Shown here: positions 1-13,000 of the stretch, piece by piece
Layout of the letters: the number at the start of each line of letters is the position of its first letter
Numbering within the stretch: position 1 is the stretch's first letter
Source: Bromus sterilis
Taxonomy: Eukaryota; Streptophyta; Magnoliopsida; Poales; Poaceae
DNA length: 64,000 nucleotides
NCBI GenBank assembly: GCA_950022295.1
Contig: OX465596.1
Span: 211,513,501-211,577,500 of the forward strand
Reading direction: 5' to 3'
Notes under the pieces: model-generated
Database searches by the model: none
What the model was told of the DNA's origin: nothing
What the model saw: only the letters and a program-made list of their open reading frames with translations
Position numbers and translations under genes: made by a program

Positions 1-1029
1 GATTAAGGAGGGGGATTAGCAGGTTGGTTAAGGCCTAATGGCCAGGCTCGTCGCCGGCAGCTCGGGCACGGCAGCGTGTCGCCGGAATCCTGCTGCAGGC
101 TATGGGAAGGACCACGGAGGGCACCAGCGCGTGCCCCTTTCTCTCGCGCATCTCTTAGAGCACACAGGGGTCACGGGGGAGGTCCAGGGCCACGCCGGCG
201 TCGTCTTGCGCGGAGGCTGGAGCCACTGTGAAGAGGAGCATGGTGAACGGGGCACGGGAAGGAGCAAGGGGAGGGGGATTCGCAGCAGCGGCTCACCCTG
301 AGAGCGTTCAGGAGCACGGAGGGGCCGAGGATGGACGGGCGGCGGAGCAATTCCTCGCCGGGGTTCTCAGTGGCCGCGACAGCTCGATCAAGGGGAGGTC
401 GTCTCCGTTGGTGCTGGGCTCGAATTGATGCTGCATCTGGAGGAAGTGGGGCTAAGCAGGAGGTGTCCGCGGCATCGCCAACATGGCCGCCACACAGCTG
501 CGCGCCTGCCTGGCCAGGGAGGAAGACGACCCTGCCCCTGGGCTGGGCCACCTCCCTAAGTTGGGCTGCAGGTAGGTGGGCTTTGCCCCCTTTTTCTGTT
601 TTTTTATTTCTTTTCTGTATTTTTGTTTTGTTTTGATTTTGCAACCAAAACATTTTATAAAATTCTAAAAACTTTTATGTGAGCTAGTGAGACATATATA
701 ACTCACCTCACAAAGTTTAGAATTATTGGAATTATTATTAATTAATTCCAATGGAAAATACATTATTTATTTAATTTCCAATAGCATTTTGGACTTTTTG
801 AAAATTCCATGGGAATGGAGTGGGACCCACTCCACATGAAAAGTGATCATGCCCATTTATGAGATTATTCAAAAAGTTTAAAGCATTTTTGGAAAAATAT
901 TTTTGTGTGGCCTTTTATTAAAAATATTTTGGGGCTTTTTGCTTCCCCATTTCTTTTCCTTTTGCAAAAAAATTCATGATGCGAAAATGCAAGCTAGGTT
1001 AAACACAAACCTAAGTTAGGGTTCTGACA
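1..1029 (-). mobile_element. Gypsy LTR fragment, truncated by window edge
   Basis: This stretch ends with GGTTCTGACA and has the same order of landmarks as the LTRs of elements 3 and 4: a GC-rich block, a T-rich block after GGGCTGGGC, then AT-rich sequence with AACTTTTATGTG, and CTAAGTTAGGGTTCTGACA at the end. In the minus orientation it starts TGTCAGAACCCTAACT, like the LTR start of element 4. The GC-rich open frames at 38-653 on both strands are a by-product of composition, not genes. The bases after it do not match the internal start seen in element 4, so it is a solo LTR or a truncated copy. Its other end lies outside the window. The relation to the element 3/4 family is by eye and is not close identity. 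Confidence 0.6.
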
Positions 1030-1204
1030 GTGTCGGCATGGAGGCCGCAGTTGGGAAAACTATTTAGCAGCGCAGGTTTCCTTGTGCGCGCTGCTAATCT
1101 CTACATGTCTGAAGCACGGTCCAAATACAGTGCGCTGCTGAAGTTTTTTTGCAGCGCGAGCCTTCTATGCCGCGCTGCTAACGTCCATTCTTGTATGGCC
1201 AAAA
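1030..1204. other. GCAGCGC-rich remnant, CACTA-like subterminal repeats possible
   Basis: Five copies of GCAGCGC or its complement GCGCTGC occur in about 120 bp (near 1067, 1088, 1132, 1151 and 1172), several extended to TTAGCAGCGC or GCGCTGCTAA. Short inverted motifs of this kind are typical of the subterminal regions of CACTA DNA transposons in grasses. No CACTA terminus or transposase is visible, so the assignment is tentative. Element 1 is inserted at its right edge. Confidence 0.3.
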
Positions 1205-1209
1205 TCCTA
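1205..1209. repeat. Target-site duplication of element 1 (left), TCCTA
   Basis: TCCTA directly precedes the LTR start TGTGACGCC and recurs at 14354-14358 directly after the other LTR. This shows that 1210-14353 entered as one unit. Confidence 0.85.
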
Positions 1210-4200
1210 TGTGACGCCCCCAAAATCAATCCGTGTACAGTAATCATACACGCAGGGTACACGACTGAGATTAGGGTGCCACCGTGAGAATATCACAGCA
1301 CAACACTAAACACAAAAGAATAAACAATATGTTACAATAAAGGGGGGTCACGCGGACCCGAATACATAAGTTATACAAGCCATAATATCTGAGTACAGAC
1401 ATAGTTAGTCAAGTTTTGCCTTAAGAAGGCTAGCACAAATAACATCAGAGATACAGATCGAAAAGGCAAGGCCTCCTCCCTGGGAGCCTCCGAAACTACT
1501 CCTGGTCCTGGTCAGCGGGGGTCTCGACGTAGTAGTATCCGCCTCCGGGGTACTCCTGCTCCTGGGCTCCAACGTCGACTGCAGCGGCCGATCAGGCAAA
1601 GCGAAAAAGGGGAAATAAAGCAAAGGTGAGTATCTAGTATACCCGCGAGTCTTACGTCCGCTACTAAGCATTATGCATTGTATCAACGGAAAGAAGAGGC
1701 TGTATATAGTGGACTGCAAGATAGAAATCAGAATAAGGGTAAGAAGCTAGGCCTATCGAAGACTAGCATCTTCCGACGATGTCTTGCAGCAAGAGGTAAG
1801 GATCAGCCAACAGTTCATATAAAGCATAAAGTAACAACGAAGCAGAAGTTGCTGCAACATTGTATAATATAAGTTGTAATGATTAACAATAATAATAATG
1901 CCTCCGAGTTCACCTCCTCGACATCCCCGCGAGGAAGAAAACCCGGAACCATACAGTTTAATAATAATAGTGTCTAGTGGTAAGATCCAGCTTCAGCATA
2001 AAGCGTCCTGTTACCGTGGACACGACTATTCGAATAGATTAAACTCCCTGCAGGGGTGCACTACTGTTCAGCCTGCACGCTCGGATCTCCAGGGTGGCGT
2101 GAACCTTGTTAGGGAACGCCCCACCGAGGCTATCCGACACGACGCAGCCCATCCTAGGCTCAACAAAGAGGCCATCCGCCGGACTATATCCTATGCGCCA
2201 AGGGGTCTAGGTCCCTCACCCTTGCACGCTCCTGCACGGTGCGAGTCTGGCCGGTGAAGCAAAAGCAAATCCAAACACACCTGCTGCAGCAAAGAGAAGA
2301 CAACACCACTTCCCGGCAATCAGCCTGCGGTACTGCTGACGTCTGAAGACCCTCAAACGAGACTACGATGCAGGGGAGTCCACACTCCTTATCCCACGTA
2401 TAGGTAGTGCGTACAAGCCAAAAGGCTACTCAAGACATCCGCCGAACCATTTAGCATTTTAATTAACCTGCGTGACAACCGTTATCGTTTCCTCGACTTA
2501 ACCGACCCGCGGTCAACGACAGCAGTCAGGACCACCAGTACATCGGTGTCTGCCCTATCTTCCCACCAAGTCACTGCGGTTACCAACAAGGTGAACCGTC
2601 TCCTTACCTTGTCTCGCGTGTGCTCTTGGTAGAGCTCAACTTTCGTGGTTTGGTAACTCTCGCGAGATACGAGCGGGGGGCCAAGCACGCCAGTAACGTC
2701 GGTCGTACCCTCCCTGTCGTTCCCGATGATATACCTCTCGCGGACACCGTTGGGTCGCCCGACTTTCTTACCTTTATGGACAACCGCTGTTCAGGACCCT
2801 ATGGCGGCAAGACAAAGTCATCCTCGAGTGGAGTACAAGGAATACTTCTTGATAGCTCACACTTGAGGGTGACTAGGCATAACCCAGATAGGGGCCTTTG
2901 GCGGTGTCTGCTTTGTACCGTACCTGTGCATTTGTATATATTGTATCCGTGTTCACTCCCATAGTGATCACGGCCCGCTATCTAATCCTAGCTAACAATG
3001 CGCAGGGCTCACTGCTGAATAATGCATAAGTAATAATAGGCAGCATAGGATAAAGGAAAGGTACATCAAGGGGCGACAAAATAAGGCTATGCAATTGAAT
3101 AGGAGTTTAACGTAGAAGCAGAAGTAACAATGCCTAGTGCAAGAAATGTACGGAAAGGTAGGCGATATCTGGGGAAGAGAATGGCTCTGCTTGCCTGGAA
3201 GCTCGACGGTAGGGGTCGGGTCGTCGACGAAGTAGTCGTGCCCGGCAGCGGTGTAGTCGGCGGTAGCAGCGGGGTCTACCGAAGATTAAGGGGGGGAGGA
3301 AACAATAAATACACAGCAATGATATACAAACATATGCATGACATGACAGATGAAATGTTAACGGTGTTCTAACGCAGTGCAATGCACGTTGCTCGGAGCG
3401 GGAATTCATCTGAGGATGTACTACCGGCTCCGGGTGATTACCGGACAGGGTGACCGGAGGGGGAAGGATCAAGCCGGAGGTGTCGTGGGTACCGGAAAAA
3501 CATAAGGGGGGTGTATCCGTGCTAGTTGAGCTATCCCGAACAACTTTCGTGTTCGGAATAAATTCATCCGGGTACTTTTTATCGGTACCGGGAATTATCG
3601 ACAGACAGCCCGGAGGGGGGAATGTTGATGATCGGTGTGTTAGGGAGGTGGAGTAGACATACGAATAGCGTATCCGTATTCGTTGCGAGGCGGCTGAAGG
3701 CGGCCAGCCAGGGCGCGGCGAGGCACAGCAAGGCGCGGCTGCGGGGCGAGCCATAGCGCCCCGGGAGCGGGAGTATGGGGCTCGGTGGAGCTCCACGAGC
3801 TCGAGCTCCACGGCAATGGCGGGCGGCGAGCACGGAGACAACCGGGGAGGCTACGGCGGCTAAAACGACGAAGGGAGAGGGGGAATCGGCTCAGGAGCTC
3901 ACCGCGGTGCTCGGGGAGGCCTCGTGGTGGCGCGAGGAGGTCCGGGCGGAGCCAATTCAACGACAATGGCGGCGCGTCCGCGGTGGAAGGGGCGGCCCGA
4001 TTCGGCGGTACCGGTGGACGGTGGCTTGAGCAGTTGGGGGAAAACGGCGAGGACGAACGTGGCGTGGGCCCTGGACGTGGCGGGGCGTGCTCCTCTCGCC
4101 GCTGGCCGCGTCGGCGCCGAGGTCGCGTCCACGGGCGCACGGGCGGGCGTGATTCAGAGAGAGAGGGGAGAATGGAGAGGGAGGCTAGGGTTAGGGTTGC

Positions 4201-4960
4201 TCCAGAGGGGGTTTCTGCCTCCATAGGGGCGTCGACCATCGCCGGATCCGTGCCACGGAGGGGGGGCTCGTCGCCGTGGCCATGGCGGATGGACACCACG
4301 CCATGGTCACGTACGGGAGGAGGGGGATGACAGGGGGTGGTGGGCTGGGCTGGGGTTTAGTCGGGCTAAGGGGAAACAGGGGGTAGGGGTGGGCCTCTTT
4401 CACTTTTCTGTTATTTTTCCGTTTTCTGTTCTGATATTACCTTTTTTTAATTATTTTATATAACTAGGCAATTTTGTAAAATATGGGATGTGTCCCATAT
4501 TTGTTGCTACACCATATATTACTGCCACAAAAAGGTTGGGCAATATTAAAAGTCATTTAGTATTTGATTTAAATATTAAATGATTTAAATAGGGTTTTTG
4601 GCCACTGTTTTGATTTTTTTTCGAATTTTCCATAGCACAATAAATACCAATCCACACATGGAAGTGATCCACTGAATATTTGTGAATTTATAAAAGTGGT
4701 TCCAAGATTTTAGGAAGATATTTTATTGTCACCATATTTTTAATATTCATCAAAAGGCATTATAGGGTTTGTTTGAATTTTATCCCAATGACTTGGACTT
4801 TGTTTTCACCCATGATGATCAAGGTCCATGGTTCACATTGCTTGCAACAATATCAAAGGAGAATTGAATTTGAACTGAACCAGTTGATCAAACAAAAGTT
4901 TTGAACAGTACAGATGAACAGTAACAGTGATTACTGTTCACTGACAGTGAGAGTGTTCCA
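1210..4960 (-). repeat. 3' LTR of element 1
   Basis: It starts TGTGACGCCCCC and ends GAGTGTTCCA on the plus strand and matches 10095-14353 almost base for base. Compared with that copy it lacks about 513 bp at 3684/3685. The GC-rich part (about 3700-4330) carries long open frames on both strands that are shadows of composition. On the minus strand it begins TGGAACACTC directly after the PPT. Confidence 0.9.
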
Positions 4961-4971
4961 AATCTCCCCAA
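4961..4971 (-). promoter_or_regulatory. Polypurine tract of element 1
   Basis: On the minus strand this reads TTGGGGAGATT and abuts the 3' LTR. A purine run here primes plus-strand DNA synthesis in LTR retrotransposons. Confidence 0.75.
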
Positions 4972-4996
4972 CTACAAGAATTCTCGTCCCGAGAAT

Positions 4997-7900
4997 TTAG
5001 GTGGTAGAGGGGAAAAGATCGGGGTATTCTTCACGAAGACGATCTTCGCGTTCCCAAGTGGCTTCATCCTCAGAATGATTCGACCACTGAACTTTGAGGA
5101 ACTTGGTTGTCTTGTTGCGGGTTTTGCGTTCAGACTGATCGATAATGCGGCTTGGATGTTCTTGATAAGTCAAGTCCTGTTGCAGTTCAATCATATCATG
5201 TTCCACTTCACGAATAGGGTCTTTGAAGCAGCGTCGGAGTTGCGACACGTGGAATACATCGTGGACTTGAGAGAGGTTTGATGGCAATTCCAATCGGTAT
5301 GCCACTGGTCCTCTTCTGGAAAGGATACGGAACGGGCCAATATAGCGAGGAGCTAACTTGCCTTTGATTCCGAAGCGGTGAGTTCCCCTCATGGGAGTGA
5401 CACGAAGGTACGCATATTCGCCAGGTTGATAGACCATTTCTTTGTGCTTGCGATCATAGTTGCTCTTCTGACGAGACTGAGCAGCTTTCAAGTGTTCACG
5501 AATAACGCGAACCTGATCTTCGGCATGCTGAATAATGTCCGGACCAATGAGAGTTCGTTCCCCAGTTTCTGACCAATTCAGAGGGGTTCGACACTTACGT
5601 CCATAGAGAACTTCAAAGGGTGCCATCTTCAGACTAGCCTGATAGCTATTGTTGTACGAGAATTCAGCAAATGGCAGAGATTCCTCCCATTTCTTACCGA
5701 ATGAAATGACACAAGCTCGGAGCATATCTTCAAGCACTTGGTTGACTCGTTCAACTTGTCCTTGCGACTGGGGGTGATAAACGGTGCCGAAATTCAGGTG
5801 AGTGCCCATAGCTTCTTGGAAACTATCCCAGAACTTAGAGGTGAAAATGCTGCCACGGTCTGAACTGATCTCCAACGGAATACCGTGGAGGGAAACAATT
5901 CGGGAAACATATAAGTTTGCCAACTGACTAGCAGAGATCGTCTCCTTGACAAGCAGAAAATGGGCAACCTTGGAGAATCGGTCGATGACGACAAAGATCG
6001 CATCATGACCCTTCTGTGATCGCGGAAAACCGGTGACAAAGTCCATTTCAATCTTGTCCCATTTCCATTCAGGGATCGAGAGTGGTTGCAGAGTTCCAGC
6101 AGGTCTTTGATGTTCTGCCTTGACGCGACGGCAAACGTCACATTCAGAAACATATCGGGCAATGTCTTGCTTCATGTTAGGCCACCAGAATTGCTGACGA
6201 ATGTCTTGGTACATCTTGGTGCTTCCAGGATGAATGGACAACGGGGTATCGTGAGCCGCTCTCATGACCTTCGGGGTCATATCCAGGTTCTCATGCCTGC
6301 CCTTGCTATGAGTAACCACTAAACGGTTTTGGTAGAACGCCGCACCTTTGCTATCAACGGTGAAGGGTGATGGTCTCCCTTTGGCGATATCGCGCTTAAT
6401 CTTGTGTACGAAATCATCATAAAATTGTATACCGTTGACGGATTTGACAAGATCCGGTTCGATAACCAGGTTATTTGCATAACCTTGAGGAACAATCTCG
6501 AGGTTTAACTTTTGAAAGTCTTCATACAGAAGTGGTTGTTGTACTTGAACTTCAAGTTCACTACAGTAAGATTTACGGCTTAAAGCATCGGCCACCACAT
6601 TAGCTTTGCCAGGGGTGTAAGAAATTCCCATGTTGTAGTCGGCTATTGTCTCGAGCCATCTCTGCTGGCAGAGATTCAGGTCTGCTTGAGTAAATAGGTA
6701 CTTCAGGCTTTGGTGGTCGGTGTAGATCTCGCAACGATTACCGACGAGGTAATGCCGCCACAGCTTCAATGCATAAATTACTGCTGCCAATTCAAGATCA
6801 TGTGTTGGATACTTATCTTCGTGAGCACGCAATTGACGAGAGCCATAAGCAATCACTTTGCGCTCTTGCATTAGGACACAGCCTAATCTTTGACGAGATG
6901 CGTCGCAATATATCACAAAGTCCTTCTGAGTATCAGGCGGAGCAAGCACTGGGGGAGAAGTGAGCTTGTCCTTGAGGGCCTGGAAACTTTCCTGACATTT
7001 ATCTGTCCACTCAAACTTGACGCCTTTGTGAAGCAGGTTAGTCAGAGGCCTGGCAATCTTGGAGAAGTTCTCGACGAAACGGCGCCAATAGCTGGCGAGT
7101 CCGAGGAAACTCCTGACTTGCTTGACAGTCTTGGGAGGAGTCCAGTCAAGAATAGCCTGGATACGTTCTGGGTTGACGGCAATGCCATCCTTAGAAATCA
7201 CGTGACCAAGGTAGGTCACTTCAGGAAGCCAGAACTCACACTTAGAATACTTAGCGTAGAGTTTGTGTTCTCAAAGCTTTTCAAGTATAAGGCGAAGATG
7301 TTCAGCATGTTCTTCTTTATTCTTGGAGTATATTAAGATATCATCCAGATAAACCACGACAAACTTGTCGAGGTATTCCATGAATATATAGTTCATCAGC
7401 CGGGAGAAAGTGGCTGGAGCATTCGTCAAGCCAAAGTACATGACAGTGTACTCATATGAACCATAGCGAGTAATGAAAGCGGTCTTCGGAATGTCCTCTT
7501 CACGGACTCGGATCTGATGGTAACCCAACCTCAAGTCGAGTTTCGAAAACACCGTGGATCCAGCAAGTTGATCATACAGATCGTTGATCCGCGGAAGCGG
7601 ATATTTGTTCTGGATGGTGGCCTGGTTGACAGGTCGGTAATCTTGGACTAAACGATTTGTTCCATCGCTCTTCTTGACAAAGAGCGAAGGTGCTCCCCAA
7701 GAAGAGGAACTTGGGCGAATGAATCCTTTGTGAAGTGCTTCGTCGATCTCCTTCTTCAGTTCAAGGAGGTGGTGAGGTGGCATCTTATAGGGACGCTTGG
7801 CAATAGGGACGGTGCCGGGTTTCAAGTCGATGACAAATTCAACCTCTCGGATCGGGGGTATTCCCGGGAGTTCTTCTGGGAAGACGTCGGGAAAATCACG

Positions 7901-9442
7901 AACGATTGGAACGTTCTCAATCCCGTCAAGAGGTGAGACATTCAGAGCATTCATCATATAGATATGCGTTTCAGCATCACGGGTAATCCGGGTGGTGTGG
8001 TTAACAATCTCGCCGGAGGGGTGAAAAAGTTGGACAGAACTGGTGCCACAATAAAGTGCGGCATCGTGGAATTTCAACCAATCCATGCCCAGAATGAGGT
8101 CTATAGTGGAATATTTCAGGAGGATGGGGGAAGCAAGGAACTCAATTCCTTCAATTTCGACGATGGTTTTGGGCACTATCTTGAAGGTGTGGCAATGACC
8201 TATCGGAGTGCGGACAACCATCGGTGAATCCATCTTTTCTACCATGAAGTTATGCGACAATGCAAATGCTTCCGACATGAATGAATGCGATGCTCCTGCA
8301 TCAAATAAAACAGTAGCAGGTACTGAATTAACAAGAAGGGTACCCATCACGGTAGCAGGTTGCTCCTGAGCTTCTTCGACATTAATGTTGTAAGCATGTC
8401 CGCGAGTGTGAGAAGAAGACCCAGTGTTATAGTTGGGGGTCCTGTTGTTTCCACGGCCATTTCCACGGCCCGCATGGTGAACTACCAGTTGACTCTGTCG
8501 CTGGGGGCAGTCTCTGGAAAAGTGACCTCGCTGATGGCACTTGAAGCACAGGCCATCCTGAGGACGGAGGGGTGCAGTCTCAGTCTTCGGCTGTCTCGGC
8601 GGGGGCGGAGGCAGATGAGGTGCAACATACGACAGCTTTGGTACAGGGGCATTTGGACGATACACACCGTGTGGAAGCCAAACGCGTTGCTTCTGTGATG
8701 TGCCCGATGATGAGCCAGCATCACGGGGGCGCTTCGCCGAACCACCGAACTTAAGCTGAGCGGTCTCAAGGGTGATAGTCTGATTCACCATGGTGGCGAA
8801 GTCGGGGAAGACGTGCAAAGCCAGTGCAAGCTGGAGATCTGCGTTGAGTCCATCACGGAACTTCTCTTGCCTACTTGCATCATTGGGGAGGTCACTTGCA
8901 GCATAGCGGGAGAGGCGGAGGAATTCCCTCTGGTATGCCTCGACAGTTTTGTTGCCCTGAACGAGGTTGCAAAACTCGGCCTTCATACGGTTCCTAATCG
9001 CCTGGGGGACATAACGAGCACGGAAGGTAGCCTTGAAGTCATTCCAGGTGACAACAGTCCCTTCAGCTAGCGAGCCCTTGTAAGTGTCCCACCACTGAGC
9101 AGCGGGACCACGCAGGAAATAGGATGCGAAGGTGACATAATCAACAGCGCTCACATTAGCGAACTCCAGCTGACGAGTGATGTCACAAAGCCAATCATCA
9201 GCATCCAGCGGCTGTTCCGGTTGGTGGAAGAGAGTGGGATTGAGACGCATGAAATCCCGCAGAGTAACCACAAGTGGCTGATGCTGTTGCTGGTTCTGGT
9301 TCTGGTTCTGATTCTGGAGCTGATCTATGACTCCTTGCATAAACACTTGGTTCATCTAAAACTGCTGCATCATCGCGGCCATGTAGTCCGGCGGCGGAGG
9401 TGGATCGTTGGCACCACGACCACGACCACCACGACCAGCCAT
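4997..9442 (-). pseudogene. gag-pol: Element 1 gag-pol polyprotein with two in-frame stops
   Basis: One frame of 1,481 codons runs from ATG at 9442 to the stop at 4997, broken only by TAG at 9356-9358 (codon 29) and TGA at 7271-7273. The start MAGRGGRGRG lies near the 5' LTR. Domains in order: gag with [16 protein letters not shown] zinc knuckle [14 protein letters not shown] (about 8507-8548); aspartic protease LFDAGAS (about 8300); reverse transcriptase with [11 protein letters not shown] (YLDD 7340-7351), the TGA falling at the end of its palm region; RNase H with YCDAS, DLELA, YTDHQ and ADALS; integrase with HHCC zinc finger ([12 protein letters not shown]) and the D, D, E residues in MDFVTG, SSDRGS and QVERVN; chromodomain ending [16 protein letters not shown]. 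All catalytic residues are present. The TGA sits where relatives have Arg, consistent with CGA to TGA. The product would copy and integrate the element, the chromodomain guiding it to chromatin. Confidence 0.92.
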
Positions 9443-10079
9443 CCTGCTAGAATTTAACAGGGGTATTTCAGCGATGAACATTTTTAACGAGATGCCGGAA
9501 ACGAGCAATAGGTAAAGCAGCAATAAAGAGGAGGCGCGGATATATAGGGGTAGTCACATAAGACATACACATCCACACATAGAATCAATCGAAAATCGGG
9601 CAGCGTAACATCGTCGAAATTAAGGAAAAAGGACACACTAGGCGGCGCGCAGACCGCGGTAAGGGTTACACGACGCGACATAGATTCCACTATGTCAATC
9701 ACGCCGCACGAAAACTGTTGGCCACAGGAGTTGATGCCAGAGAACGCGCGGCCTGCCCAGAATGAGAATGGGATCCGCGGTCTGGGATCTGGCGTACGAC
9801 GCCTGCGACACGACTCAATCAATGGGGGAAGCACCAGAACGCCGGATGGAATCAAGAGAACGTGATCCTAATGTCAGATTTTGTAAAACTTACCAGCAAG
9901 GATAAGAGAGCAGATTCCCAGAGCATAGGTAAGGAGAAAAGGATCCTAATACCATAGATATCACACTAGTGACATCGATGTGGGCCCGTAAGCCAAACAT
10001 TAAGTTAGCAAAATAGTTTTTCAAAGTCTAGACTCAACTTCGACCAGGTAGTGGTGGGGTGGCTTCCTACAGGCAGTCG
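9443..10079 (-). other. 5' leader of element 1, non-coding
   Basis: About 640 bp between the PBS and the gag ATG. I see no conserved coding frame here; in particular there is nothing like the extra 5' reading frame of elements 3 and 4. On the minus strand the sequence right before the gag ATG reads TTCTAGCAGGATG, a weak splice-acceptor-like context with the same CAG-G-ATG spacing as in element 3. Confidence 0.6.
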
Positions 10080-10091
10080 GCTCTCATACCA
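10080..10091 (-). promoter_or_regulatory. Primer binding site of element 1 (initiator Met tRNA type)
   Basis: On the minus strand it reads TGGTATGAGAGC, three bases after the 5' LTR end. It differs at one base from the usual plant iMet PBS TGGTATCAGAGC. It fixes the element as minus-strand. Confidence 0.85.
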
Positions 10092-10094
10092 ACT

Positions 10095-13000
10095 TGTGAC
10101 GCCCCCAAAATCAATCCGTTTACAGTAATCATACACGCAGGGTACACAACTGAGATTAGGGTGCCACGGTGAGAATATCACAGCACAACACTAAACACAA
10201 AAGAATAAACCAATATGTTACAATAAAGGGGGGTCACGCGGACCCGAATACATAATTTATACAAGCCATAATATCTGAGTACAGACATAGTTAGTCAAGT
10301 TTTTCCTTAAGAAGGCTAGCACAAATAACATCAGAGATACAGATCGAAAAGGCAAGGCCTCCTGCCTGGGAGCCTCCGAAACTACTCCTGGTCCTGGTCA
10401 GCGGGGGTCTCGACGTAGTAGTATCCGCCTCCGGGGTACTCCTGCTCCTGGGCTCCAACGTCGACTGCAGCGGCCGATCAGGCAAAGCGAAAAAGGGGAA
10501 ATAAAGCAAAGGTGAGTATCTCGTATACCCGCGAGTCTTACGTCCGCTACTAAGCATTATGCATTGTATCAACGGAAAGAAGAGGCTGTATATAGTGGAC
10601 TGCAAGATAGAAATCAGAATAAGGGTAAGAAGCTAGGCCTATCGAAGACTAGCATCTTCCGACGATGTCTTGCAGCAAGAGGTAAGGATCAGCCAACAGT
10701 TCATATAAAGCATAAAGTAACAACGAAGCAGAAGTTGCTGCAACATTGTATAATATAAGTTGTAATGATTAACAATAATAATAATGCCTCCGAGTTCACC
10801 TCCTCGACATCCCCGCGAGGAAGAAAACCCGGAACCATACAGTTTAATAATAATAGTTTCTAGTGGTAAGATTCAGCTTCAGCATAAAGCGTCCTATTAC
10901 CGTGGACACGGCTATTCGAATAGATTAAACTCCCTGCAGGGGTGCACTACTGTTCAGCCTACAAGCTCGGATCTCCAGGGTGGCGTGAACCTTGTTAGGG
11001 AACGCCCCACCGAGGCTATCCGACACGACGCAGCCCATCCTAGGCTCAACAGAGAGCCCATCCGCCGGACTATATCCTATGCGCCAAGGGGTCTAGGTCC
11101 CTCACCCTTGCACGCTCCTGCACGGTGCGAGTCTGGCCGATGAAGCAAAAGCAAATCCAAACACACCTGCTGCAGCAAAGAGAAGACAACACCACTTCCC
11201 GGCAATCAGCCCGCGGTACTGCTGACGTCTGAAGACCCTCGAACGAGACTACAATGCAGGTGAGCCCACACTCCTTATCCCACGTGTAGGTAGTGCGTAC
11301 AAGCCAAAAGGCTACTCAAGACATCCGCCGAACCATTTAGCATTTTAATTAACCTGCGTGACAACCGTTATCGTTGCCTCGACTTAACCGACCCGCGGTC
11401 AACGACAGCAGTCAGGACCACCAGTACATCGGTGCCTGCCCTGTCGTCCCACCAAGTCACTGCGGTTACCAACAAGGTGAACCGTCTCCTTACCTTGTCT
11501 CGCGTGTGCTCTTGGTAGAGCTCGACTTTCGTGGTTTGGTAACTCTCGCGAGATACGAGCAGGGGCCAAGCACGCCAGTAACGTCGGTCGTACCCTCCCT
11601 GTCGTTCCGACGATATACCTCTCGCGGACACCGTTGGGTCGCCCGACTTTCTTACCTTTAAGGACAACCGCTGTTCAGGACCCTATGGCGGCAAGACAAA
11701 GTCAGCCTCGAGTGGAGTACAAGGAATACTCCTTGATAGCTCACACTTGACGGTGACTAGGCATAACCCAGATAGGGGCCTTTGGCGGTGTCTCCTTTGT
11801 ACCGTACCTGTTCAGTTGTATATATTGTATCCGTGTTCACTCCCATAGTGATCACGGCCCGCTATCTAATCCTAGCTAACAATGCGCAGGGCTCACAGCT
11901 GAATAATGCATAAGTAATAATAGGCAGCATATGATAAAGGAAAGGTACATCAAGGGGCGACAAAATCAGGCTATGCAATTGAATTGGAGTATAACGTAGC
12001 AGCAGCAGTAACAATGCCTAGTGCAAGAAATGTACGGAAAGGTAGGCGATATCTGGGGAAGAGAATGGCTCTGCTTGCCTGGAAGCTCGACGGTAGGGGT
12101 CGGGTCGTCGACGAAGTAGTCGTGCCCGGCAGCGGTGTAGTCAGCGGTAGCAGCGGGGTCTACCGAAGATTAAGGGGGGGAGGAAACAGTAAATACACAG
12201 CAATGATATACAAACATATGCATGACATGACAGATGAAATGTTAACGGTGTTCTAACGCAGTGCAATGCACGTTGCTCGGAGCGGGAATTCATCTGAGGA
12301 TGTACTACCGGCTCCGGGTGATTACCGGACAGGGTGACCGGAGGGGGAAGGATCAAGCCGGAGGTGTCGTGGGTACCGGAAAAACATAAGGGGGTGTATC
12401 CGTGCTAGTTGATCTATTCCAAACAACTTTCGTGTTCGGAATAAATTCATCCGGGTACTTTTTATCGTTACCGGGAATTATCGACAGACAGCCCGGAGGG
12501 GGGAATGTCGATGATCGGTGTGTTAGGGGGGTTGGGTAGACATACGAATAGCGTATCCGTATTCGTTATATTTTTCTGATCAACTTTCATGTATAAAGTT
12601 TTTCGATCCGAGTTACGGTTTAAAAGATATTGAATTTATAAGTTTAAATCAATTTTAAATCAATTTATAATCATTTTTGCATTTCTTTTATTTATTAAAC
12701 AGAACATTATCCATAACAGAGTTGACTGGTCAAACCTGACCAGACCAGTGGGTCCCACTGGTCAGCCTCTGCTTTATTAAAAGTGGTTTAATTAATCCTA
12801 ATAACCCAGTGGACCCACATGTCAGTGAGAGATTAATCTAATTAGCTATTAACGTAACTAAAATGTTATTAATCAGAGGTGGGCCCCTCAGGTCAGTGTA
12901 ACAGTTTTAATTAAATAGTTTTATTTATTAAAAGGCCAGGGGCCACACGTCAGGGACTGGCTATGGGGGTTACTGGCCTAATGGGGGATTAGCTAGGGGG

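Noticed and set aside
3134..4403. Long open frames on both strands in the GC-rich part of the element 1 LTRs (also 12970-13724)
   Set aside because: They overlap on opposite strands, lack any motif, are low-complexity Arg/Pro/Gly-rich, and lie inside LTRs. GC-rich composition explains them.
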